Assembly: GCF_008831285.2 (NCBI RefSeq) | Contig: NC_045143.1 | Location: 903,503-967,502 of the forward strand | DNA from: Nymphaea colorata | Taxonomy: Eukaryota; Streptophyta; Magnoliopsida; Nymphaeales; Nymphaeaceae | Direction of reading: 5' to 3' | Length of the DNA stretch: 64,000 bases | Shown: positions 1-12,690 of the stretch, one piece after another | Numbering within the stretch: the first letter of the stretch is position 1 | Layout: every line of letters starts with the position of its first letter | Notes under the pieces: generated by a model | What the model was told of the DNA's origin: nothing | Seen by the model: the letters and a program-made list of their open reading frames with translations, nothing else | Databases searched by the model: none | Position numbers and translations under genes: made by a program

Positions 1-798
1 TGGTACTTATGATGCAAGTGAGTCCTGTACTACTTGAAGCAGTGTTGTAAAAATTGGTTGTTAATCGAATGGTCCAGCTTCGGATGTCAACCGATCGTCT
101 TTGAAATGAATATCCGACTAAATTTTTTCACAGAAAGTCGGACATATGAATGGATGCGGATTTAAGAAATGAGATCGGATCGATTAATTTGATGGGTGTG
201 GTTTTGGATAAATGATGATCAGACCCCTATTTGAATTCGATTTTGTTAAATATCCATATACCAAATATCCAGAAATTTTGAAGGTCGGTTGTTAACATAT
301 CATAATGTGGTTCGTATTTACTTGTGTATAAAAAGACAAAGTCGGATTTGGATGTGAATACAAAAGTTGGATTAGAATTAGAATAAGATTCAGATTATGA
401 ATTCAAAATTAGATTTGGATATGGTATGAGATTTTTATTCATTCACATCCAAGTCTATGATCAGTCATAGGAAATGATAACGAGTACATCGACCGATTCA
501 AACTCCAATTTGATTCGTTATCGCCAGACTAGCTGTAGAATCAGAAAAAAAAAATGTTAAACAAACAAATGAAAACATATAAATTAAAGCAGTTAAGAAA
601 AGAAAAATTCTCCAACCATTTTTTAAAAAACAATTAAAAATTGACATACATAACACTCTTGAATCGGCCACTAAATCGGATAAGTTTGGCACCGATTCGA
701 TTTGAATACGCCAATTCAATCTTATTCCAGCTCATTATGACTTAAAAATTTTATGAATCGACTCTTCCCTTTGTTTAGTTAGACAACTTAAATTGTGA
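1..798. other. AT-rich spacer, no gene seen
   Basis: No credible coding frame on either strand. The stretch from about 100 to 460 is built of short degenerate runs of the GGATTTGGAT/GAATTCAAAT type. Similar runs occur near 40.0-40.3, 41.2-41.3 and 55.2-55.6 kb, which suggests an old dispersed repeat rather than unique sequence. Confidence 0.6.
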
Positions 799-945
799 CG
801 TGGCCCCCTCAAAATTTTATATGTAAATGTAAAAAAAAAATAGTTTAATATATATATATATATATATATATGTAAATTTTGAAAATTTTCTTTTGGCTCA
901 TGTTAAAATTTGAAAACTATAGTTCGACTCCTACAACAAAAAATT
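799..945 (-). repeat. Degenerate hAT-type MITE remnant split by a (TA)n run
   Basis: Read on the minus strand, this starts with a GAGTCGAACTATAG-type segment, continues through AAAATTTT-rich sequence and ends near GGGGGCCACGTC. This is the same order of motifs as the intact element at 5573-5755. A (TA)n tract at 849-871 sits inside it. No target duplication is visible, so the ends are approximate. Confidence 0.4.
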
Positions 946-1845
946 TCTGGGCGAACAAGTGGGGACGTGCGTGCACCAACATACGCTGTGAATGAAATTG
1001 GCAAAAGTACTTGATGTGAAAAGGAAAGCACGTATATGTCTAAAGTTAGGCTGAACAGTGGCTGCTGTTGGTTAACTAACCTTTGTGACATCATATCCCA
1101 AGTATTTTACAAGATGTACATTTCTTTAGTAGTTAAAACGTTCCTACTTTGGGCGCTGCAGGTGAACTCAGACCAACCGCATTGAGCTTTGGGATCCAAA
1201 ACAGGTCGGATGTAGTTGGACGGATCACTTAGATATGACCAATTTGTTTAATTTATGAATTTTTTGATCTAGAACGTCTTATTTTGACTGGAGTTCTAAC
1301 GCATTCAGAGTTTTTGAATTCAAACCCTTTGAATCCAACATATTTGATTGAAACCCGATTTTTTATGGATTTAGCTGCTTTGAATTTGAATCGTTCAAAT
1401 AGTAAGGTTGAACCAACTACATTAGTAGTCCGTCACCCATCTCGAGGTAGCAGTCTTACCATGTGTACAGGAAATTGCATTTGGGCCGAAAGATTTAGGA
1501 GTTATTTGGCAGCTGAAACATTATGTGATTGTTTCAAATATTGAAGCAGGTTCGGTTCATGGCAAGCGCAAAACCATGATTTTGTTTTGGACTGGCTGAA
1601 GAATTCAGCCAGACATTAAATAAAATTTATGAAGACTTTTTGTTGGGGTTACCAATAATTTTTAAAATGTTTTATAGGGTCTAAACAAAAAAAATTTAAA
1701 TTAATATGAAAAGTTTTGTTTTCCTATTCGGGGTCCGCCTTAGTTCCATGAACAAGCCACAAAAATTGTGAGTGTTCCAGTTGCCAAACTAACCCACATA
1801 ATTTTTCAGGTAATTGGTGTTTTTTATGTCAAAACTCGGGGCGTA

Positions 1846-2075
1846 GCAGCCTTGGGGGCCCATAAATTTTCATGAAGAGGTTCGAATTATAGTTTCAAAA
1901 TGTTGGCAAAGATTGAAATATCATTTTTCAAGGTGACTGATTCAGGTCAGACAAATCGTTCAAAGTGCGTCTTAATGAAAATGAAATGATCTAAGATACA
2001 TAAAATTTTTTATAATTTATATGTAAATTTAAAAAAGAAAAAATTGAGGAAAAATCAGGGCCCCTGCCCGCCATT
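1846..2075 (+). repeat. Degenerate copy of the hAT-type MITE family
   Basis: It contains GGGGGCCCATAAATTTTCATGA, then a GGTTCGAATTATAG-like segment and an AAATATCATTTTT segment, and ends in AAAATTGAGG...CAGGGCCCCTGCC. This matches, block by block, the element at 5573-5755. Ends have decayed and no clean target duplication is seen. Confidence 0.45.
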
Positions 2076-3384
2076 ATTGTATGATACGGCTAATATGAAA
2101 ACTGGCTAGAAGTACAAAGATTACTCATATAGTTATTAATACCAGAACAAAGTAAACAGACAAGCGTGATTATTAATATAAGAACAAAATGAGCACACAG
2201 GTGGTGCCAATATAAAAATGATGTTATACAGAGGGAACAGTGACATCAAAAAGTCAAGAGAGCACAGTAAAGAGAAGAAGAATATATATATGAACGGTAA
2301 TATTGGGCTGCATTTTTATAAACATTTGGTTCTCTAATCTCTATCGATGTGGCGTCATTTTTTTGAAAAATGCCTACTGAACAGCGACATCATTCTGCTC
2401 TTGAAGACTAGCTTTGCGTTGGAAGTAAAAAGGCTGAAACCCCCCATGCTGCTGACATACTGTACTCCGGCTAGCTCCGGCACCGCTTTCCGGCGAGCGA
2501 GAAAACCAGTGCCTTCGAATCTAGGGTTTTTATTTTCCCTAGAGAAAGAGACACACAGACGAGCGGCTTTCTTTGTCCCGGAGTACAACTTACGAAAATG
2601 AAGTTCATAATATGAGATAATAGAAAACACACCAAATTTTATTACAGTTAACCTCTTCCTTTATTAAAGTTTAAATGTCCCATTAAAAATTATATTCAGT
2701 GACATGCCACCATTTGTAGTTTAGAAGAGTAGTGTTCATAGTAGTCAAACTAAGGACGAGTTATTGTGCAACTCTTAAGCCGACTAGTTACGCTATGCTT
2801 CTTAGACGTAAAATTTTCTACCGCCACCCAAACACAGATTAGATGACCATGAGGATAAGCATGGAAAGACCACTTGTAACGGTTACTTCGGGCCTCAAGT
2901 TGGTGAATGATGTGGACCCATCAAATTGAAATCCGATTTGCTGCTCTTTTTCTTGGTGATTATATCTGCAACTTGATGATCTTTGCTTGCTACATATCCT
3001 TAACAAAACGATAATCAACTTTTATTTTGTTATTTTTTTTTTCATGGAAGATGAGGCTTGGCATACCTGGAGGCCTTTATTATCACATATCATGCGAAAA
3101 CAAGCAATTTGGAAGTGTCAATGCTTATGTCATTCACGAGAGCCTTACTTGCACAAACTCACAAGCAATTGATGTCATGCATCTGTATTTTGTCTCTCCA
3201 CTTAGCTTTTTCTTCATTTTGTCTTTTTGCTCCACACTAAGTCATTTTATGTAAGAGCACAAACTCTTAACCAATGGTTGCAGTGCATAATGTGTTCATG
3301 CACAAATGATAACTCAACGATCCTTCTTAACTCAACAACTCACACAATAATCCTTCTTAACACTAGCTAACAAGAATGTAAAGC
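2076..3384. other. Spacer, no gene seen
   Basis: Frames of about 60-90 codons exist on both strands at 2347-2630, but they overlap each other and match no family I know. The surrounding sequence is AT-rich with no splice-site pattern that would link them. Confidence 0.5.
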
Positions 3385-3786
3385 AAGGTCCAAATTAGGC
3401 CTCGGCATCGGGCCGGCCCGGCCAACTACAAGTGTGCCCGGTTCTAATCCGGGCACTTACCGGGCCGGGTACTGGGCCAACATCATCCAGCCCAAGGTCT
3501 GTTTCGTCCATCGCAAGGAGCACGGCCTGTTTGCAGGCAGCCAGGGAAGAGGCAAAACAGTGGGGGAAATGGGGGAAGATGGGAGGCAGCAACGTCGAGC
3601 GGTAGAGGTAGCCGTCAAGCCTTGAGGTTGATTCAACCTAACAGATCAACTGGACCCTTTGGCACCTAGTTCTGCTACCTAAGCCCAACCCGTTATGTTG
3701 TCGGGCCGGGCCGGGTTTGACAGGTTGAAATCCGTCTAATCAACGACAAATACCCACTACTTGGCCTGGGCCTGGGCCCATACCCC
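3385..3786. repeat. GC-rich dispersed-repeat-like block with GGGCCGGGCC runs
   Basis: GC content jumps relative to its neighbours, with repeated CGGGCCGG, GGCCGGCCCGG and GGGCCGGGCCGGG strings at about 3410-3475 and 3700-3720. Such strings are common in plant repetitive DNA. The short frames across it on both strands are a by-product of the GC richness and I do not call a gene. Confidence 0.4.
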
Positions 3787-3949
3787 CAGGGGCGGAGCCA
3801 GGATATTTTTCAGGGACAGGCCAAACAAATCTGCGGGTCGAGCCATGAGGAGCGATGGGTCGGGCCAAATTAAAAAAATTTGATTTTTTCGATATAATTT
3901 TTTTTTCTTGCTCTCACCCAGGCTATGGCCCAGACGCCCCCACCCCCTG
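3787..3949 (+). mobile_element. 163-bp hAT-type MITE, near-perfect 8-bp target duplication
   Basis: The left end reads CAGGGGCGGAGCCAGG, a terminus typical of plant hAT-type miniature elements. The right end reads ...CCCCACCCCCTG. The flanking 8 bases are CATACCCC (3779-3786) and CATGCCCC (3950-3957), matching at 7 of 8 positions, as expected for an aged hAT insertion. There is no coding capacity. Confidence 0.65.
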
Positions 3950-3957
3950 CATGCCCC

Positions 3958-5564
3958 TGAACTCGCCGAGCGGCCCGGCCTATGCCCAGGCCTAATCCAA
4001 ATGGATCTGGTTGACCAGGTCACATTTTGAAGTTGGATCAACTCTGTATCATTTTCTAACCTCATTGACTTGATACATTTCTATGCTGAGTAAAAAATCT
4101 AATTAGGATATAGAAACCCTATACTCCACTTCAAAATGGGAAAGCCTCAAATTATGCTTGAAATAATAACTGTCATGTTAAGCATGGTGACTATGAACCG
4201 TCTAACATATTATATACTAGCCTTTGATAGTTTCCAACATCCTTTGGTGGCCTTCTAATATCTTGGTCAATCTCTTGGTTCATGATTTTGGAGTGATTGG
4301 GCTCAATTGGCAAAATTCCTATCTCCTTGAGAAAATGCAAGTCATATTGATATCGCAAAACACATGCTGCCTTTTCCAAGTATGCAACTTCAACAAGTCC
4401 TATTTGCTTATCACCTAGTCATTTTGAACTGTATTATATTATACTTATCTTTTCATAACTAATAAAGATCTACGCCATTTCATCAAATTTTCCAAAAATG
4501 AACAGACTGGTTTAAGAGGAACTCATAATTAATTGATGTATATCTCAAGTTTGGTGCTTGACCGTTAAAAGAAGATTTTATCCTCAATAATTAATGAGAT
4601 CTAACAAGATATGTTCGGTTCACTTGGGTAGTTTCTACTAGCTCTTAATAGGAATACTTTGCATGTGAAAAAAAAAAAAAACTTTAATAAAGATGTACAT
4701 GAAAAGTTGATGGATCAAGTCTAAGTCTAGGAGTTTGTGCAAGCTGCCAAAATGGACTTTTGAACAAGTTGTAGATTCATGGCCAATATGTCTTCCAAAT
4801 CTTGGGCAATTACATCCTCAAGTGATGGCGACCATGGTTTAGCTGGAAAAGATCAAGATGTATATCTTCCTGATGTGCAGCTTTTATGTCATTCTTCCTA
4901 TTTGTCTCATCTGCCATCTTAGCTTTCTCCTTAGGTAAGCGAAGCTGCTTCACATGACTGGAAAATTGAGAAAATCGAAACTTTTCTTAGATCACTAGAC
5001 TTCTTGGCGTATCCTCAAAGCGCTTTGAAGATAATATTTTAGAGAGTTCCAATCACAACATGACATGCTTCGTTTGAATTCCATGCTTTCATAAAGTAAT
5101 CCAACTTGCAGCCGCCATGTTCGATTTTCTGGTCTCCGTCACTTGTGTGCTGACTTCCTCAGCTTTACAGAGTAGGCATTAGAACTGTCAAAGGGGATCA
5201 CTTCTTGACTTTGTGGCTAAGAATATGCTTAGTTACTTGGGCAGGATGCACGCATGCAACTGTAAGCAGTGAGACGCAAGCAGAAAGTGGTATTGTATTT
5301 CAATTTTTTTTTTATTATTTAACTCTTTCAAAAAAGAACACTGTGGAACCAGCAATAACAATTGATCATGTACCACAAATCTCTTAAAAAAAAAATCCAG
5401 GAAATATTGTGCATAGGATCTTATATACTTGAAGAATATGTGAAAGGAAACCGAGTAGAGTATATATGTATATATACATGTAGGTTGTCACTTCTCAATA
5501 ACATATTGGGTTAAAATATCTCGTTGTAATAGAATTTGAGGATGTGAAGAACCTTGAGTTTGTG
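3958..5564. other. AT-rich spacer, no gene seen
   Basis: No ORF with recognisable protein features. Frames of about 60 codons at 4191-4418 and 5205-5387 have no family resemblance and no exon-like boundaries. Confidence 0.55.
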
Positions 5565-5572
5565 GTTTAGAC

Positions 5573-5755
5573 CAAGGGCCGAGCTAGAATTTTTTTATGA
5601 GGGGGGTCGAATTAATGGTTCCAAATTTTGACAGGGGTCGAAATATCATATTTATATAGGACAAATGATTATTATTTTTAATTTACATGCAATTTTTTTA
5701 TAAAAAAAATTGAGGGAGGGCCAGGGCCCCTGCAGGCCCCCAGGCTCTGCCCTTT
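5573..5755 (+). mobile_element. 183-bp hAT-type MITE with perfect 8-bp target duplication
   Basis: Imperfect terminal inverted repeats, CAAGGGCCGAGC at the left and, on the opposite strand, AAAGGGCAGAGC at the right (10 of 12 match), are bracketed by identical GTTTAGAC octamers at 5565-5572 and 5756-5763. An 8-bp duplication plus a GGGC(C/G)GAGC terminus is the signature of non-autonomous hAT elements. The interior is A/T-rich with two GGGGTCGAA boxes and no coding frame. It is the best-preserved copy of a family also seen as remnants at 799-945 and 1846-2075. Confidence 0.85.
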
Positions 5756-5763
5756 GTTTAGAC

Positions 5764-8618
5764 CATGCCGTGTGTGCCACCCTAGTGCATGCAAAACATA
5801 TGAATCAAAGGATTTCGAGGCATTTTTACCATTTTTTATCATTTCCATCTTTTTGTCCTTAGGAGGTGTGAGTGTGGCTTATGAGCCGGAGAAAACAAAT
5901 AAAAAGATAGAAGCGACACAAGTGAAAGTGGTTTAAAGCTTGTTGTGACAATCACAAGCCCCATGAATCTGGCCCAATCTTTAGGTCTAAATCATCCGAC
6001 ACTTAGAGAGTGTTCTTGCTGTCAAGCAACCCCTAATAGTTGGTTCTAAAAGAACAGGGTTTCGGCCCTTGTTGTTTTAAGGGCCATTATCATCCTGGCA
6101 GCGTTTCGCTCAAGCCAAAGCTATATAAGACAACTTGAAATTGAAGAGATGCTCAAGGGGTTTTCTACTTCTCATAAGAGGTTCAAGATTGAGCTTCTCT
6201 TCAATGGGAAATTAAAGCCTAAAAACTTTAATACAAAAGCCAATCCCCAACCAGCTTATTAATAAAAATAATCCCTTTTGGATGTTAATTGTTTGTGAAT
6301 CAAACACTTCCTCGTGAGCAACGAAACGATAAGGTCATCCTGTAGGCATCGTCCTGGTAAAAAGGTATCTTGATCTCTTCCAATGATCCTACTTCGCGCG
6401 ATCAGCCTTTAACTTGGTTATAGTTTTGTATACACAATGCGACTGGACGAGTTTGCTGATTCACTCTTCCAAATTAAGACTAACATAGCTGTCAATCTTC
6501 CTCGACATTCTTGCAGTCGAGAGAAAGTCTCAACTGCTTTGAATATGTCCACTCTCACCACGTTCCAATTATGTAGAAAAAATGCCCCAGAAAAACCATC
6601 AGCTGCTTTGAACACAACTCTTCTTGCTTCTTTAGAAGGAACAGGCCCGAGTCGAAAATTATTTTCGCTATCAGTAACATACGGACTTTTTTTTCAAATC
6701 AGATAAAAGTTCCCGAGGGCGTGTTTGATGGACCGGAAATGCACCGTTATTCCTTAATGGCAATTCAAATTTTTAAAAACAATTCCGTTGGAATCTCCAA
6801 CAGTTATGTATGTCCTACTTGTACACGAAACTTTGTGTGTCAGTATGATTAATGATAAAAATACCCTTGTTCTGTTTTGTCGAAGTTTTTCGATTTTCTT
6901 AAAAGCCTTCCCATACAATGTCTCATAAGTTTCAACTTCTGTCTGCTTGTATGAAGTATCACAAACATCTCGTGAACAACAAAGCCAAAGGAGGTGATAC
7001 AGCAGGAAAGGGACTCTCATGGGGAGACTTTTCTCGCTAAGGTTGGGAATGACCTGAAGCTTTTTTTCACAACCACTATAATAATAGTTTAGGATTGGGT
7101 TTCCCAAGTGCCTTGCAGAAAAGTATAAATAAATCACCAAAAATGAGTTACACATGCAATCTATTAACAAACTTCCATGAACCCTTCATAAATGGGAAAA
7201 GTTTTTTCTTGTGAATGTTCACAACTTCTAGCAAACCCTAGAAGAGCTTTTAAGTTTCACCCAATTAAATAACTCGTCAAAAATTGATGAAAAACACAGA
7301 GATTCATGAAATTTTGACAACTTGTGAAAGTTTTGGCGCACATCATATACCAAAACAAAAATTTCACTATTTCAGTACACATGGCTAAAGAATTGAACTT
7401 AGGACCCTAATGTTAAAGGAGGTCAACAGTATAAAATAACACCGAAGGAGAGGGAGCAGAAAAAGCCTCAAAGCTGGACGCCCGCCTGAGACCAGTAATG
7501 TATATTCGGTTTCAACATATCAAGGTTAGCAAGCGCCAAACCCTGAGCCATAGTTTACTCAAACACAGAGGAGTGCCAATCATTTGCTTCTCAAGTTAAG
7601 CTCAAGCTGCCACCAACACATGCTTGCATAAAAATAGAACAATCCTTATCAGTTAAAGCATTACTGCAACTTGGAAGCTATGCAAGAGTGACCATCTTCA
7701 GAGAAATCAATCTGATAAGATAAGAATGCATATGCAAGACCATGTTATACAGATAGATTAGAAACATGTCCAGAATGATTGACATTAAAGTTACAAAGCT
7801 TATCATCAACTTAAGCTTAATCTACAAGACCAACTTGAAGATCCTCCGTTACCAATTTTAGTATCAGAGAACAATGTTAGCAATTTCTGAGGATACCAAA
7901 AAAGGGGCATGAAAAATTAGCTGTATAGTTTATCCTGGTCACTCAACCCTAAAATTCACCCGTGGTCCACGAATGCCATATACAGGCACAGATGATTTAG
8001 GAGTCCACTCTGTTATGCATATTTTACAGTAAAAGGGTCGAACCTTTCCATGAATACCACAAAAACACGGCCAGACAAAGGCCCAATTGACTAATTGCTT
8101 AAGGAATAACAGGCTATCCAAAACTTGTTATGGGTCATGTCACAGCCCTTTTTGCAGAGTCTTGGTGTTACGTCAGATCTTCAATGTATAAATTCTGAAA
8201 CAGGAGAAGGAACACTGAGTTTGAAATAAACAGACTCTCATCAAGTACTAAGTGACAGCTGATCTGAAGCAAATTCACCCTAACAAACCCATGATATAAA
8301 TGAAGCAGAAAAATATCATGTTTGATGCAACCACCTACAGGGTCAAAAGTAGGTCTACCATCAAACATGATTTGCATTTGCCAATCAGTTGTACAGAAAA
8401 AACCAGAACAATCACTTAAGAGAGGGCAGGTGACGATAGGAAGTTCCATAGGGTCAAGCAGAATGTTTCACAAAGATGCATTTCATTTTTGTTTATTAGC
8501 CATTGGCAACAGTACAGACATGGAATATATACACTTGACAAATGAAGAAAAAAAACAGAAAAGTGAAAAGGTTTACCTACTTTAGTCAATCAGAATCCTA
8601 GTTTGGATGTTGAAAGGA
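5764..8618. other. Spacer, including the 3' flank of the ARF-GAP gene
   Basis: Apart from the probable 3' untranslated region just below 8619, I see no gene. The longest frame (138 codons, minus, 6754-7170) has low-complexity, Cys/Tyr/Leu-rich composition and no recognisable domain. Confidence 0.5.
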
Positions 8619-11167
8619 CTAATGGAAGCCACCATCTGTCCAAGATGATCCAGCTGATTTCCTATTCATGCCAGAAGCATTCTTTGTTGACCCACTGTAG
8701 AAGTCATCTTCACCATCTTTTGCATCATCCCATCCAGACCAGCTATCGTCGCTTTTGGACTTGGAAAAATCCTCTTTGTATGGTTCGTTTCTGCCCCAGT
8801 CATCCCAAGAATCAGACGTCTTACTGAGGGAGTTACCAGTCTGTTTCCCAGAATGGCCACCTGAATATCTAGTAGCACTGTTTTCATGCCCAAATTGTTC
8901 GTAGTAGCCACTATTTCCTTCACCATCTTTGCCATTCTCATTTGCATCCCAACCATCTGTCTTCCAGTTGAATCCACCCTCTTTTGCATACTCCTCAACT
9001 TTCTGAGTTGCCATTGCCATGACACCTTTCATGATTCCCCAAGTCTTCTGCCCAATTTCAGATGTCTTTGATGCAACCACATTTACTGTTTCATTAACCT
9101 TATGATCATAGCCACCTTCTCTTACCTGCTTAATTAATGATAAGGTCACAATGTTCAAATGTTTACCAGTTAAAAAACAGGCAGATAGATTTCAAGATAT
9201 TAAAGAAGGTGTAAATGTGTAATACATTTAGAAAGATGAAGTAAATGAAATTTCGGATCAAGAACATCAATCCCATAACCTATCGCACAAGGATGCATGC
9301 AAGTGAGCACATACACAAATACACATCAAACCAGTTTTCAGAAGTGGCATAACTTTGAAGTCACTTAAAAGAATCCACAATAAGATTCTGGGACAGATGA
9401 TAAAATCTGCACCAAGCAAAGGACATGAGAAGGTGGACTAGCATTGTCCTTCAACTATAAACAAAGAAAGGAGAAAATATATTCTTAGACTGCATATACT
9501 GATCAACTCATTTTTCCAAGGAGAAGAAAGAAGGCAGTTTGAAACTAATATACTATCAGTGTCAAAATATACCATCTTCCAGTAGCCAGCTGCACCATCC
9601 AACAAAAGCTGTCACAAAGTGCTGCTCGACTGAAATATGTCTAATACTGTAGCCTACTCTAAGGTTACTGATCAATCTTGAACCAACTGGATCTCAAAAA
9701 TTTTTTTTTTTCATTGCAAGATATAACATGGTCTGCAGGATTCAGTAAGATTTTTACATTGACTTCTGTTGAAAATAAGACTACCACCAGTATGCAACTT
9801 TATAATAGCAAATGAAGCACATAAAATTAAAACATAAATGTCTAAGCTAATAGAGAAAAATGATCTTAGATGCTGAAATTGCAAACAGTCGGTTGAATCA
9901 GTTATCAATTGCGATATGTTTCAGACCAACAACTAGTTGGTCAGACTAGTCAACTAGCCAGTTCATTGGTCGCCGACTATATGTATGTCTAGCATTCAGG
10001 TTTGGTAGTAGTAGCAATTAAAAAAAAAAGTATTGCTTGGATTTGCAAATTAGAAAGCAAAAAGGTGAAATAAACGGTACATCTCCTGCTTCCATAATCA
10101 AAATCTAAAATTGATGCACTTTCTATCAAAAAGGGGAACGTTGTCTTTCTTAAAGAAAGAAGAGAGAGAGAGAGAGAGAGAGAGAAGGGGGGGGGGGGGG
10201 GGAAGAAAGAATACAACATTACCTTGGAAGTTAGCTCCTGTGTGCCAGCTTGAACTACAGTGGCAGCAGAAGCAGCAACCAGTGACAGACGGCCAATACC
10301 CTATAAAAGAGCAAATAAGCTTGTATATTCTCAGCGGGCTTAGTTACACACGTTAGGTTAAGCACATTTTCGACCAAAAAAAGACAGAAACAAAATAAAT
10401 AATCTTCCTATACCCCCACTTTACCACATTTTCAGTTTTCACTGCAGTACAGGTGTCAGGATGCTTCTTGTCTAAATGGACATGTATCAAAGCAACTGAC
10501 GAAGCATGGACAGTGACCTTGCCATGCTGATTTTTGTTTAGGTCCATAAAAGAGGACTGAAAGGAAGGTAGGTTAAGACTTAAGACTGGACAAGACTCCG
10601 CATTAACCTTCCAAACAAACCTGAACTCCCACTTAAAGAAATTATTGAATTGCAAGAGAGAATCAAATGGAGGAGATCATATTAGCACGATAAATTTCTG
10701 CCTGTCCTCAATGACATAAGCATGTCCATAGAAGCTTTATATTTCTCGGTTACAATTGACAAGCATGTTCTGAAGAAAATGCATTCAATAGTATGACAAG
10801 CACGAAAGAGAAGGACCTCCAAAGGCTTCCACCTAACTCGACCTCTAAAGGATATGCACTTGACTGATAAAAGATGTGGACAAGCAATAGTTCATGCCCT
10901 TGCACGCCTTGTCGACCGCTAAATCACCCGGACTCTTCTATTTCACTGCCGCACTCGAGTCGCATCGAGTGGGGTGCGAACCGGACATGGGTGCGGCTCC
11001 GACCCACACGCGAGCCCAGTTAGAATGTCATATTACTAAATTACTTATATAATATATGTTGTTCTAATATTTTCTTATATAATATAATTATTTAAATATG
11101 TTATATACATTGATAACTAAATTGTAATAATAATATATACATGCTTATTTTGTTATATATATAATAA

Positions 11168-11198
<31 letters not shown>

Positions 11199-12690
11199 CC
11201 ATCGCCGCAACACCACACCTAAATTTTTTGAGATGTGTCATTCCGACACCCGCACCCTGCACTCTGGTGACATAGGTCGGCAGCCACCATCTACTTATAC
11301 ATATTAGATTATGAAGGATCCCATGTGTGACATAGGTCGGTAGCCACCATCTACTTATACATATTAGATTATGAAGGATCCCATCGACATGGTTATCTTC
11401 TTCCACATGTCCAGCCACCATCTACTTATACATATTAGGATCCCATCGACATGGTTATCTTCTTCCAAACATGTCCGGGTGTGTGAGTGTGACTATATCA
11501 TATATCACAATCTAAATCGCCAACCATCGAGCACTTCTATGATCCTATCTCAGAAAGTACGTATAACAGATATCGTTAGCTTCTTCCACACACGTGCTGG
11601 CAACCATCTTATACCACAGACAGCATATCATATTATATCAACAATATGCTAACAAGACCCTTTGCCTTATTCAACGGAAGCACCCTAATATTAAACATGG
11701 GAACTGCGATAGAAAATATAACGACAAACAGAATATAAATAAAATATAACAAAAGTGGAAGTAGAGCTGCTTAAATAAAACGATTGTCTTCATTTTTCTG
11801 GAACAGCTAAGACAAAGGAAGGTCTCTAATCACCAGCTCTTATGGAATAAAGAATCGAGTAACCTATAAGAGAAGAAGAATAGGAAAATAGTATAATATA
11901 GGACTATATTCACCTGAGAGACCACAGAAACCGTATCTCGAAGGATGTCCCCTTGAGAATTACTCCTCTGTGGTGCCACGCTTCCCGACGAACCGAAACC
12001 AACATATTTGCCTCCCTGTGAAGGTGGTAACCCTTCCGGCCGCGCCTCATTCTCCGCCATCTTCCTTGCAAAGAAGCTCTCCTTGTTTGCCGCCGACGCC
12101 TCCAGCTGCGAGCGCGTATAGAGATCGTCCGACGACACGGAGCGCGGAGGACCGCCTCTGGCCCCGGCTCCCCTGAAGTCGGCAATCGAGCGGTTCCTCC
12201 TCATGTCAGTCGCTCCCCTGTAATCGTCTTCATTTCCCCAGCTACCCCACCCTCCGTTCTGACTAGCCCTCGCCGGCTTTTGCCCCAGCGGTGGCTTGCC
12301 GGTCTCCTTCACTACCGGCGGATCCGTCCATGGCTTCCCGTCCGCTAGCGCCTGAATCCTGTCTCGGTAGACCGACGCTGCCCGAGAATTATACTTGGCA
12401 ACGACATCCGTCTCCTTGGGGATCCCGTACTGCGCAAAGAATGCGTTCAACTGATCGTTCCCTCCGGCCTCCATCTTCCTCAGCTGGATCTCCGACCACG
12501 AGTCCATCGTGACCGACCGCACGAAGCTGATGTGCACGCCGAGCCCGCGGTGCTTTCCGGAGCACTCGAGGCACATGAAGATCCCGTAGGAAACGGACGC
12601 CCATTGTGGATTCTTCTGGGAGCAATCGACGCATACCTTGTTGCCCTGCCGGGCTTGGAGATCCCTAAGCCTCCTCGACGCCGCCGCCAT
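8619..12690 (-). CDS. AGD7-like: ADP-ribosylation factor GTPase-activating protein, AGD6/AGD7 type
   Basis: Three coding exons: 12690-11914, 10300-10223 and 9125-8619, all in phase 0 with GT-AG introns of 1613 and 1097 bp, giving 453 residues. Residues 1-120 are the ArfGAP domain: zinc finger C-x2-C-x16-C-x2-C at Cys20, Cys23, Cys40 and Cys43, with the catalytic arginine finger at Arg48 in SGKHRGLG. Exon 2 encodes [17 protein letters not shown] and exon 3 begins VREGG, joining into the amphipathic central part conserved in plant AGD6/7. The C-terminus is Gly/Ser/Asp-rich with paired aromatic motifs (WDDWG, WSGWDD) like those that bind coatomer in the ArfGAP1 family. Family role: stimulating GTP hydrolysis on ARF1 during COPI vesicle cycling at the Golgi. 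The start at 12690 (sequence context GGCATGGCG) is the first in-frame ATG; the open frame above it has none. AGD6 and AGD7 cannot be told apart here. Confidence 0.93.
10161..10202. repeat. (GA)n followed by a 16-bp poly-G, intron 2 of the ARF-GAP gene
   Basis: A (GA)n run at 10161-10185 is followed by uninterrupted G at 10187-10202. On the transcribed (minus) strand this reads poly-C then (CT)n, and it starts only 20 bp after the 5' splice site of intron 2. Confidence 0.9.
11171..11199. repeat. (AAT)n microsatellite in intron 1 of the ARF-GAP gene
   Basis: About nine uninterrupted AAT/TAA units lie inside an AT-rich stretch (11040-11200) of the 1.6-kb first intron. Confidence 0.85.
11260..11475. 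repeat. 60-bp tandem repeat, about 2.5-3 copies, in intron 1
   Basis: GTGACATAGGTCGG ends at 11280 and again at 11340, an exact 60-bp period. AGCCACCATCTACTTATAC recurs at 11282, 11342 and 11413. A second internal repeat, GGATCCCATCGACATGG, occurs twice near 11377 and 11438. The third copy is truncated and rearranged. No protein frame is preserved through it. Confidence 0.85.

Noticed and set aside
6754-7170. 138-codon minus-strand ORF
   Set aside because: AT-rich, no recognisable domain, no exon context.
11830-11913. Continuation of the ARF-GAP frame past the exon 1 donor
   Set aside because: These 28 codons are intronic. A clean CAG|GTGAAT donor and a matching downstream exon in phase give the conserved family sequence.
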